Positions 1 to 5,175 of a DNA stretch of 5,175 nucleotides are shown here, piece after piece. The stretch is from Myxococcota bacterium. GTDB taxonomy: Bacteria; Myxococcota_A; UBA9160; PR03. Position numbers and translations under genes: made by a program. The stretch spans positions 1 to 5,175 of the forward strand of contig JASJBO010000454.1 in NCBI GenBank assembly GCA_030066475.1. The letters are read 5' to 3'. The stretch's first letter is position 1. Every line of letters begins with the position of its first letter. Below the pieces are notes generated by a model. That model saw only the letters and a program-made list of their open reading frames with translations. It was not told the DNA's origin and ran no database searches.

Positions 1-1055
1 CCGGCCGTGTACGCGAGCGGAAGCCCGTCGTTCGGATCGGCGCCGCCCTCGAGCAGCACGCCGAGCAGCTCGGCGTCACCGCGCTCGACCGCCTGACGAA
101 GCGGCCGGTTCGGATCGCCGCCCACCTCGAGCAGCAGCGCGACCCACGCGAGGTCGCGCTCGCGCGAGCGCGCCTCGACGCGCAGCGCGTACTCGATCGC
201 CGGGTCGTCGGGCTCCGCGTTGCGGTGGCCGGCGTCGAGCAGCGCGCGCAGCGCGTCGGGCTGGCGGCGCCGTACCGCCTGGCGGAAGGCGGGACAGGCT
301 TCGTTGGGATCCGCACCCGCCTCGAGCAGCTGCCGCAGCAGCTCGAGCTGGAGCGGCGAGAGGCCGCCCTGCCCGGACTGGCCGAGCAGTCGGCACAGCA
401 CCGTGCGGCCGTTCTCGTCGGGCAGGTCGGGCAGGGCGCCGTGTGCGAAGAGCGCCTTCACGAGGGCCAGGTCCTCGTTGCGCACGGCCGCGTGCAGGGG
501 CAGCCCCGCCGCGCCGGAGACCTGGTTGGCGTCGGCGCCCGCCTCGAGCAGCGCCAACGCGAGCGCGGGCGCGTTGCTCGCCGCGTCGAAGAGCGGCGTG
601 CGGCCGTCGGGCGTGCGCCGATTCACGTCGGCGCCGGCGCGCAGCAGCGCCTCCAGCTCTTCCGGCCCCGCGTCGCGATCGCGCGGCAGACGCTGGAGCG
701 CGTAGTCCGCGGGGCGGTGGCGCTTCAGGTACTCGGTCTCGAGCTGCTCCGGCACGCCGCTCGCAACCGCCCACCACACGAGGTGGAGGGCGGCGAAGGC
801 CGTGAGGTAGAGCCCGAAGCTCGCCAGCAGCCAGCGGCGCCGCTCGCCCCAGGCGAGGAGCAGGGTCACCGGGCCGAAGATCGCGTGCCCTGCGAGCATC
901 CCCGCCCAGGGGATCAGGATGACCATCGCCTCGAGACCGCTCTGCGGACCGAAGATCGCGGTGAGCGCGACCGGCACCACGCTCGCGAGCGTGACCGCCG
1001 CAGAGCGCAGCGCCCAGCTGCGGCCCGTGGGCCGTTGCGAGAGGGCGTCCTCCAT
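1..1055 (-). CDS. Membrane-anchored ankyrin-repeat protein (3' end beyond window)
   Basis: The frame is open from an ATG at 1055 to the left edge, giving 351 residues with no stop, so the C-terminus is missing. Residues about 14-34, 43-67 and 76-100 are three hydrophobic segments likely to be membrane helices. A linker follows, and from about residue 133 there are six to seven degenerate ankyrin repeats. Their hallmarks recur: GADVN, GADAN, GADPN (twice) and GGDPN, each preceded by a LLEAG-like helix, with TPLF and LPLHAAV at the usual TPLH position. Repeats three to six are irregular, one carrying an insert of about ten residues and others lacking the TPLH box. Ankyrin repeats bind partner proteins; here they would sit beside the inner membrane, probably on the cytoplasmic side. 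The partner cannot be told. The start is the first ATG in frame and keeps helix one, but AGGAGG abuts it with no spacer, so initiation may be weak or the start may differ. It is divergent from the small gene at 1294. Confidence 0.88.
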   Translation of the reverse strand, partial: MEDALSQRPTGRSWALRSAAVTLASVVPVALTAIFGPQSGLEAMVILIPWAGMLAGHAIFGPVTLLLAWGERRRWLLASFGLYLTAFAALHLVWWAVASGVPEQLETEYLKRHRPADYALQRLPRDRDAGPEELEALLRAGADVNRRTPDGRTPLFDAASNAPALALALLEAGADANQVSGAAGLPLHAAVRNEDLALVKALFAHGALPDLPDENGRTVLCRLLGQSGQGGLSPLQLELLRQLLEAGADPNEACPAFRQAVRRRQPDALRALLDAGHRNAEPDDPAIEYALRVEARSRERDLAWVALLLEVGGDPNRPLRQAVERGDAELLGVLLEGGADPNDGLPLAYTA

Positions 1056-1109
1056 CCTCCTGCATCTTTCGGAGCACGGCGGAGGCGCCTGAAGCGGGAG
1101 GGGGCGAGC

Positions 1110-1190
1110 TCACTCGGACGCCGCGGCCACCTCCGCAGGCGGCGCCTCGGCCGCGGCCGAGGTACTCCTCGAACCCCATCCCCCCCTCCT
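1110..1190 (-). other. Strong RBS plus ATG and short coding-like, frame-broken stretch
   Basis: On the minus strand AGGAGG (1190-1185) is followed by five G and an ATG at 1179, an ideal Shine-Dalgarno arrangement. The first codons read MGFEEYLGRG with nearly every third base G or C. In this frame no stop appears before the protein would run deep into the ankyrin gene. The frame one base over has equally coding-like codons from about 1165, reading AEAPPAEVAAASE, and ends at a TGA at 1112-1110. A single-base shift near the palindrome at 1145-1162, or in the run of seven G at 1180-1186, would give a peptide of about 25 residues ending 54 bases before the ankyrin start. It may be a leader peptide, the broken tail of a gene, or chance in GC-rich DNA. 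I do not recognise it. Confidence 0.25.
1145..1162. repeat. Perfect 18-bp palindrome in divergent intergenic region
   Basis: CCTCGGCCGCGGCCGAGG is identical to its own reverse complement over all 18 bases. It lies 90 bases upstream of the ankyrin gene start and about 130 upstream of the small membrane-protein gene, a suitable place for an operator bound by a dimeric regulator. No known regulator consensus is recognised. The high GC content raises the odds of chance. Confidence 0.45.
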
Positions 1191-1230
1191 CGACGTCGAC
1201 GCCCTCGGTGCTCGCCCAGTGCGCCCCGAT

Positions 1231-1276
1231 CTGCGCGCGCGCTGCGCGCAGCCTGCGCGCCGCGACACCTGCGCGC
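1231..1276 (+). repeat. Four direct copies of CTGCGCGC, three at 11-bp spacing
   Basis: CTGCGCGC begins at 1231, 1242, 1253 and 1269. The first three are spaced exactly 11 bp, close to one DNA helical turn, and the fourth follows after 16 bp. The second copy sits in the 10-bp palindrome CTGCGCGCAG (1242-1251). The array ends 17 bases before the small membrane-protein gene at 1294, where a multi-site regulator could act on it. The units are simple GC words, so drift or chance remains possible. Confidence 0.35.
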
Positions 1277-1293
1277 CGGACGCCGGCACTGCC

Positions 1294-1533
1294 ATGCATA
1301 TGGACTGGCTCTGGATCCTCGGCGGGACCACCTGCGTGCTCTACGGTGTCTTCGAGCTGGCGCAGCTCGGCGGACGCGCCGCGCCGCCCCCGCTACACGC
1401 CTTCGACGCCGACACCGGGCGTCCGATCCCGCTGTTCCTGGAGCGCCGCCGGCGCGACCGCCGGCGCACCGCCGGACGCCGCGGCGGCGACGCCCTCCAC
1501 CGGGACGGACTGCGCACCGACTTCGTCGCGTAA
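1294..1533 (+). CDS. Small single-pass membrane protein, unknown function
   Basis: This encodes 79 residues, ending at TAA 1531-1533. Residues about 3-24 (starting MDWLWILGGTTCVLYGVFEL) form one hydrophobic helix. A short hinge with three prolines follows, then a segment with FDADTGRPIPLFLE, and an Arg-rich tail (RRRRDRRRTAGRR) that should lie in the cytoplasm by the positive-inside rule. The codons are strongly G/C at the third position throughout, which argues that it is a real gene despite its size. ATG 1294 and ATG 1300 are both possible starts; neither has a clear Shine-Dalgarno. The frame is open upstream to a GTG at 1219, but that extension is Arg/Cys-rich and crosses the direct repeats, so I prefer 1294. 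I recognise no family. An in-frame 12-bp near-perfect duplication lies in the Arg-rich part. Confidence 0.6.
   Translation: MHMDWLWILGGTTCVLYGVFELAQLGGRAAPPPLHAFDADTGRPIPLFLERRRRDRRRTAGRRGGDALHRDGLRTDFVA
1447..1470 (+). repeat. 12-bp tandem duplication within the small membrane-protein gene
   Basis: CGCCGGCGCGAC (1447-1458) is followed directly by CGCCGGCGCACC (1459-1470), with 11 of 12 bases the same. It is in frame and encodes RRRD then RRRT, lengthening the Arg-rich tail. A replication-slippage origin is likely. Confidence 0.5.
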
Positions 1534-1556
1534 TCGCGCTGCGATGTGCTGCCGGA

Positions 1557-1578
1557 CCTGTCCGCCCTGCGGACCAGG
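1557..1578 (+). terminator. Hairpin downstream of the small membrane-protein gene
   Basis: CCTGTCCGC, a CCT loop and GCGGACCAGG can pair as nine base pairs with one bulged C at 1574. The hairpin starts 23 bases after the stop at 1533. There is no following T run, so it is at best a weak or factor-assisted terminator. The same bases lie across the distal end of the minus-strand cyclase shard, and may instead be a scar of its decay. Confidence 0.2.
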
Positions 1579-1682
1579 AGCCAGGTCTCGCGCGTGATCA
1601 GGATGCCGCCCGCCGGGGCCGCCGCCTCCAGGCGCGAGGCCAGGTTCACGGGCCCCCGATCGAGGCGCGCCTCTGAGGCTGA
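1566..1682 (-). pseudogene. Remnant of a class III adenylate/guanylate cyclase catalytic domain
   Basis: The minus-strand frame reads SASEARLD, then RGPVNLASRLE, then AAAPAGGILITRETWLLVRR. This matches the C-terminal half of class III cyclase catalytic domains, whose usual form is ERLDYTVIGDPVNLASRLE followed by A-x-PGGILIS-x-ET. The N-x-x-x-R pair (VNLASR) that stabilises the transition state is present. Third positions are nearly all G or C on this strand, supporting past coding. The metal-binding aspartate half of the domain is absent, the YTVIG strand looks deleted between RLD and GPVN, and after LLV the expected continuation appears only in another frame (from about 1557, reading VRQHIAAR). 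No complete cyclase surrounds it: it lies in the gap between the small membrane gene and the diguanylate cyclase. I infer a decayed fragment. Alternatively it is an assembly artefact or a chance match, which the long motif makes unlikely. Confidence 0.62.
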
Positions 1683-1732
1683 GCGCCGACGCATCGGGAG
1701 ATCCCCGGAGGCCGCGTCGGGCGTACCCCCCT

Positions 1733-3211
1733 GTGCTCTCGTGTCCCTCCGTCCGATCAGCACTGGCGGTGGTGCACTCGCTGTCCCAACGACTGGTCGC
1801 CCGCTACTTCGCGGTGCTGCTCGCCACGAGCGGCGTCGTGAGCGCGATCGTGCACCCGCTGCCCAACTTGACGGACATGAGCGGCGCGCAGCGGGCGGCC
1901 ATCACGACGGTGTGCCTGCTGGGCGCGGTTGCGATCTGGGTCATGCCCTGGGACCGCTGGTCGCGGCGCTTCCTGCTGCTGCTCCCTCCCGTCGGGTTCG
2001 GCGTGAAGATGTGGGCCAACCTGCTGGGAGGCCTCGGTCCCTACTCCTACTCGATCCACTTCGTCCTGATCTACGTCTGGATGGGCATCGCGCTGCCGCG
2101 CGGGGCGCCGCTGGCGTTCGCCCCGCTGATGGCGGTCGCGTACGCCATTCCGCTCGCCCTGAAGGGCGATCCCAAGCAGAGCGCCAGCGTGGCCATGGTG
2201 CTCCCCATCTGCGTCCTGATCGGCGAGTCGGTCGCGTGGATCTCCAACCGCCTGCGCGAGGCCGAGCAGGCCGACGGGCGGCGCATGCGGCGCATGCGCT
2301 GGCTGGTCGAGGCGAGCGCGGAGCTCGCCCACATCCGCGACCGCCGGGAGCTGTCCGAGTGCCTGGTGCGCCTCGCGAACGAGCTCCCCGCGGCGGACGG
2401 CGCCGCGGTGCTGCTGCCCGCCTCCGATCGCGCGCTCGAGCTGGCGGCCCACTCGGGCTGGCGCGGGGAGCTGCCGGTGCGCTTCGAGCTGGGCGAGACG
2501 CCCGCGCTGGTCGACGCGATGCGCGGGGGCGACATCCTGGGCCAGGAGAGCGAGAGCACCGCGGCGCTCGCAGCTCGGCTCGGCGTCGCGCGCCTCGGGG
2601 TGGCACCGCTGCTCGGCTCGTCGCGCTGCATGGGCATCGTGCTGCTCGCGCGGCGGGCCGGCGCAGTGACCCTCGACGACTTCACCCAGGATCTCGTGCG
2701 CACGCTCTCGGTACAGGCCGGCCTCGCCATCGAGCGGGTGCGCGACCGCGAGGCGCTCCACGACGAGACGCGGCACGATGCACTCACCGGACTCGGCAAC
2801 CGCCGCAAGGCGGCCGCGCGGCTCGAGGCGCTCGAGCCCGGCGACGCGCTCGTGGTGCTCGACCTCGACCACTTCAAGCGCGTCAACGACACGCTCGGGC
2901 ACGCCGGCGGAGACGACGTGCTGCGCGAGCTCTCGCGCTTCCTGGCCCGATCGCTGCGCGACGGCGACGAGGCGTATCGAATGGGCGGCGAGGAGTTCCT
3001 GGTGGTGCTCCGGCAGGCGGGACCCGATGCCCGCATCGCCGGCGAGCGGCTCTGCGAGGGCTGGCGCCACGAAGATCCCGTGACGACCTTCAGCGCCGGG
3101 ATCGCCGTGCACGCGTCCGGGCAGGAGCCAGCCGACACGCTCGAGCGGGCCGACGCCGCGCTCTACGAAGCCAAGCGCGCCGGCCGCGACCGGGTGGTGC
3201 TCACCGCCTGA
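1733..3211 (+). CDS. Membrane diguanylate cyclase: six helices, GAF, GGDEF
   Basis: This 492-residue protein should make cyclic di-GMP from two GTP at the inner membrane. Six hydrophobic segments lie at about residues 22-42, 54-73, 79-101, 105-122, 125-144 and 150-172, then a charged linker helix (about 173-198), a GAF-like sensor domain (about 200-337, ending in the typical VQAGLAIERVRDRE helix) and a C-terminal GGDEF domain (about 345-492). The GGDEF domain opens with DALTGLGNRR and has the metal-binding LDLDHFK (376-382), the guanine-contact region NDTLGHAGGDD (385-395) and the active-site loop GGEEF (418-422). RDGD (409-412) lies five residues before GGEEF and is the product-inhibition I-site. 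All key residues are intact, so activity and feedback inhibition are expected. The membrane segments match no MASE type I can name. The start is uncertain: GTG 1733 is the farthest upstream in this frame, while GTG 1769 or 1772 would give a shorter cytoplasmic leader; none has a clear Shine-Dalgarno. Confidence 0.95.
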   Translation: MLSCPSVRSALAVVHSLSQRLVARYFAVLLATSGVVSAIVHPLPNLTDMSGAQRAAITTVCLLGAVAIWVMPWDRWSRRFLLLLPPVGFGVKMWANLLGGLGPYSYSIHFVLIYVWMGIALPRGAPLAFAPLMAVAYAIPLALKGDPKQSASVAMVLPICVLIGESVAWISNRLREAEQADGRRMRRMRWLVEASAELAHIRDRRELSECLVRLANELPAADGAAVLLPASDRALELAAHSGWRGELPVRFELGETPALVDAMRGGDILGQESESTAALAARLGVARLGVAPLLGSSRCMGIVLLARRAGAVTLDDFTQDLVRTLSVQAGLAIERVRDREALHDETRHDALTGLGNRRKAAARLEALEPGDALVVLDLDHFKRVNDTLGHAGGDDVLRELSRFLARSLRDGDEAYRMGGEEFLVVLRQAGPDARIAGERLCEGWRHEDPVTTFSAGIAVHASGQEPADTLERADAALYEAKRAGRDRVVLTA

Positions 3212-3366
3212 CCCGCGCGGCCAGCCGCAGCCGCGGCGCGCCAGCGACTCCGCCTCCTCGCGCGGCTCCGGCCGCAGCTCGCGCCCTCCCCGATCCAACG
3301 CAGCGGCACGTCGACCGTCTCGATGCCGAACTCGCCGGGCGGGGGCCATTGATCAGCACGCCCCCG

Positions 3367-4266
3367 ATGCTCCACAGTTCGCCCGTGCCCCTCGCCCGCT
3401 ATGCCCTCGGCTGCCCCTTCTGGAGCTTCCCCGGCTGGAACGGGAGCCTCTACAGCCGCGACGCCCGCCCGGCGGACCGCCTTCCCCAGTATGCGCGCGT
3501 CTTCAACGCGGTGGAGGGCAACACGACCTTCTGGAGCGTGCCGAGCCCCCGCAGCGTCGAGCGCTGGCGCGACGCCGTGCCGCCGGGCTTCCGCTTCTGC
3601 TTCAAGATCCCCCGGGCGATCACCCACGAGCGGATGCTGCGCGACTGCGAGGCACCGCTCGAGGACTTCCTCACCGCCATCGCGCCGCTCTCCGGCCGCC
3701 TCGGGCCGCTCCTCGTGCAGCTTCCGCCCGCCTTCGACCCGTCGCGGGTCCCGGACCTGCTCGCCTTCCTCGCGCGCATCCCCCTCCCCTGGGCCGTCGA
3801 GCTGCGCCACCGCGCCTTCTTCGACGACGCGGAGACGGCGCGCCGCATCGACGATCTCGTCGCCGAGCACGGCGGAGACCGCGTCGTGATGGACACGCGC
3901 GCGCTCCGCGCCGGCGACCCGGAGCATCCGGAGGTGGTCGCCGCGCTGCACGAGAAGCCCGACCTGCCGCTGCGCGCGGAGCCCGTCGGCCGGCGCCCCC
4001 TGGTGCGCTTCGTCGGCCACCCGCACCGGCCGACGAACGACCCGTACCTCGACGAGTGGGCCGCACGCGTCGCCGGCTGGATCGAGGCGGGACGCGAGCC
4101 CTTCTTCTTCGTCCACACCGCGAGCAACCGGCGAACGCCGGAGGTGGCGCGCGACCTGCACGCGCGCATCGCGGCGCGCGTGGCACCGGGCGTGGACGTG
4201 GGATCGCTGCCGGACTTCCCCGGCGAGCGCGGCGAGCAGGCGAACGGCCAGCTCGAGCTGCTGTAG
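3367..4266 (+). CDS. DUF72 (YecE-like) TIM-barrel protein
   Basis: This 299-residue soluble protein is of normal length for DUF72. It follows the family order: the opening strand with GCPFWSFPGWNGSLY (15-29), VEGNTTFWSVP (49-59) in place of the usual VExNsTFY, FKIPRAITH (79-87), LGPLLVQLPPAF (112-123), WAVELRH (142-148) with FFDD, VRFVGHP (213-219), a conserved Trp in GWIE, and FFFVHTASNRRTPEVAR (246-262), the equivalent of the FHTPDN region near the end of E. coli YecE. The biochemical function of the family is not firmly known. The barrel fold and conserved polar residues suggest an enzyme, perhaps acting on nucleic acid or phosphorylated substrates, but this is inference. ATG 3367 is the first ATG of the domain. 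GTG 3385 is just before the conserved core, and TTG 3349, behind a G-rich stretch, is a further alternative. The gene lies 155 bp after the diguanylate cyclase on the same strand, and I see nothing definite in that gap. Confidence 0.94.
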   Translation: MLHSSPVPLARYALGCPFWSFPGWNGSLYSRDARPADRLPQYARVFNAVEGNTTFWSVPSPRSVERWRDAVPPGFRFCFKIPRAITHERMLRDCEAPLEDFLTAIAPLSGRLGPLLVQLPPAFDPSRVPDLLAFLARIPLPWAVELRHRAFFDDAETARRIDDLVAEHGGDRVVMDTRALRAGDPEHPEVVAALHEKPDLPLRAEPVGRRPLVRFVGHPHRPTNDPYLDEWAARVAGWIEAGREPFFFVHTASNRRTPEVARDLHARIAARVAPGVDVGSLPDFPGERGEQANGQLELL

Positions 4267-4282
4267 ACCGATCGGGGGCGAC

Positions 4283-5175
4283 CTACCGGCCCGGGGCCTC
4301 CTGCACGCGCCTCCACTCGAGCATGAAGTCGTCGACCCCCTGCATGCCCTGCACCAGCGCCCGCGTGCCCTCCGCCACCGAGTAGATGGCCACGGCGATG
4401 TAGGTGAGATCGTCGCGCTCGATCACGCCGCTGTCCGCGCGCGTGTTCCTCCAGGTGCCGGACTTCCGATACAGTCGAAGGTCCTCGCGCCCCTCGAGGC
4501 CTTTCACGAAGTTGTGCTTGAGGGCGGGGTTGCCAAAGATCTCCTTGAAGAGCGGCTGGTACTCCGGGGCGATCAGGGTGCCGTTGAGCCAGCCGTAGTA
4601 GAGGCGCGCCACCTGCATGGCCGAGGCGCCGTGGCTCAGCTGGTGCAGGGGGTCCCGTCGCCACACCGGCGACTTGTCGTAGGCCTTTCCCACCCACAGT
4701 CCCCCGCCGTGCTCCGGGTCGTAGAGCTTCCCGTGCCGCTCGTCCTGGAGGATCTCGGCGAGGCGCTCGATCCCGATCTTGTGGAGCACCGCCGTTGCCG
4801 CCGGATTGGACGACCTGCGCACCATGCTCACGAGCTGCTCGCGGGTCTCGTCGTCGAGCGTGAGCCGGCCCGCGTGGGCTTCGACCAGCGCTCCGAACAC
4901 GATGGCCACCTTCGGGACGCTCGCCGCGTAGAGCATCAGCTCCGGGTTGTAGCCGGCAACCCGCGGCCTCCGCAGGTCGGTGACGTCCGCCAACACCACG
5001 GTCCCCTGCTTCTGGCGCATCGCCGCCCAGAAGTCGGCGCCCCGGGGCCGGGTGTCGACGAAGGCGTCGAGGGCCTGCTGGAACTCCGCGTCGAGGGAAT
5101 CGCGCAGGTCCGGATAGGGGCTCCCGGCCCGCGCGACCGTCGCCGCGAGCAGCGCGACCAGCAGCGCGACCAGCA
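4283..5175 (-). CDS. Exported serine hydrolase, class A beta-lactamase fold (5' end beyond window)
   Basis: The minus-strand frame is open from the right edge to TAG at 4285-4283, giving 296 visible residues; only the first few, including the start codon, are missing. The visible N-terminus is a signal-peptide hydrophobic core (LVALLVALLAATVA) with likely cleavage after ARA at residue 16, so the protein is periplasmic or secreted. An ATG at 5020 lies inside the domain and would remove the signal peptide. Active-site boxes, numbered from the first visible residue: SVPK (85-88, nucleophile Ser and general-base Lys), SSN (121-123, in RRSSNPAATAVLHKIG, where class A has SDN) and KSG (237-239, in YRKSGTW). 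The segment between the first two boxes is only 36 residues, against about 60 in class A enzymes, and I see no omega-loop E-x-x-x-N. It is better read as a penicillin-recognising or peptidoglycan-related serine hydrolase of the beta-lactamase2 type than a resistance enzyme. It is tail-to-tail with the DUF72 gene, 16 bp apart. Confidence 0.88.
   Translation of the reverse strand, partial: LVALLVALLAATVARAGSPYPDLRDSLDAEFQQALDAFVDTRPRGADFWAAMRQKQGTVVLADVTDLRRPRVAGYNPELMLYAASVPKVAIVFGALVEAHAGRLTLDDETREQLVSMVRRSSNPAATAVLHKIGIERLAEILQDERHGKLYDPEHGGGLWVGKAYDKSPVWRRDPLHQLSHGASAMQVARLYYGWLNGTLIAPEYQPLFKEIFGNPALKHNFVKGLEGREDLRLYRKSGTWRNTRADSGVIERDDLTYIAVAIYSVAEGTRALVQGMQGVDDFMLEWRRVQEAPGR
5148..5175. 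repeat. 12-bp tandem repeat in the signal-peptide coding region
   Basis: AGCAGCGCGACC occurs at 5148-5159 and again at 5160-5171, followed by AGCA at the window edge, so a further copy may lie outside. On the minus strand each unit encodes four residues, LVAL, of the signal-peptide hydrophobic core. Copy-number change would alter the core length in steps of four residues without a frameshift. Confidence 0.6.

Noticed and set aside
76..1299. Long minus-strand frame of about 407 residues across the ankyrin region
   Set aside because: It is out of frame with the ankyrin gene, is dominated by Arg, Ala and Gly, and has no recognisable domain. The frame one base over encodes clear ankyrin repeats.
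225..1676. Plus-strand open frame of 483 residues opposite the ankyrin gene
   Set aside because: Arg/Ala/Glu-rich antisense shadow caused by high GC content. It has no domain and crosses several unrelated genes and the intergenic region.
3216..3235. CGCGGC/GCCGCG hairpin just after the diguanylate cyclase stop
   Set aside because: Only six base pairs with an eight-base loop and no T run; expected by chance in DNA of this composition.
1757..3349. Minus-strand frame of 530 residues opposite the diguanylate cyclase
   Set aside because: Antisense shadow without domains. The plus strand carries all GGDEF and GAF motifs.
1546..3366. Apparent 600-residue N-terminal extension of the DUF72 protein
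   Set aside because: It is out of frame with the diguanylate cyclase, whose motifs are intact. Its composition is low-complexity Arg/Ala, and DUF72 proteins are normally under 310 residues.
3212..3366. Minus-strand phrase EFGIETVDVPLRWIGEG in the gap before the DUF72 gene
   Set aside because: It looks mildly coding-like but matches no family I recognise, and it lies in a frame that is otherwise an antisense shadow of the DUF72 gene.
4283..5020. Serine hydrolase starting at the ATG at 5020
   Set aside because: The same frame continues upstream without a stop into a clear signal peptide, so the real start lies past the right edge.

Overview
The window is very GC-rich, with coding frames that end almost every codon in G or C. 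It carries proteins typical of Gram-negative environmental bacteria: an inner-membrane diguanylate cyclase, a membrane-anchored ankyrin-repeat protein and an exported serine hydrolase. A deltaproteobacterial/myxobacterial-like or similar GC-rich lineage would fit, but nothing here fixes the taxonomy. I see no mobile element, CRISPR array, tRNA or rRNA.

Layout. (1) 1-1055, minus strand: an ankyrin-repeat protein with three predicted N-terminal membrane helices, running off the left edge. (2) 1056-1293: a divergent intergenic region holding a perfect 18-bp palindrome, four copies of an 8-bp direct repeat, and a strong ribosome-binding site plus ATG opening a short coding-like stretch on the minus strand that appears frame-broken. 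(3) 1294-1533, plus strand: a small orphan protein with one membrane segment and an Arg-rich tail. (4) 1534-1732: a gap that holds, on the minus strand, a recognisable shard of a class III adenylate/guanylate cyclase catalytic domain. It looks like a decayed gene remnant. (5) 1733-3211, plus strand: a six-helix, GAF-domain diguanylate cyclase with intact GGEEF active site and inhibitory site. (6) 3367-4266, plus strand: a DUF72 (YecE-like) TIM-barrel protein. (7) 4283-5175, minus strand: an exported serine hydrolase of the class A beta-lactamase fold, convergent with the DUF72 gene and cut off by the right edge just inside its signal peptide.

The genes do not form an obvious pathway. The diguanylate cyclase and DUF72 genes are co-directional with a 155-bp gap and could be co-transcribed, but no functional link is evident. 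The strongest unexpected signal is the cyclase shard at about 1566-1682: a cAMP-type cyclase appears to have been lost next to a working c-di-GMP cyclase. The two edge genes at 1-1055 and 5021-5175 are easy to miss or mis-start because their reading frames continue past the window.
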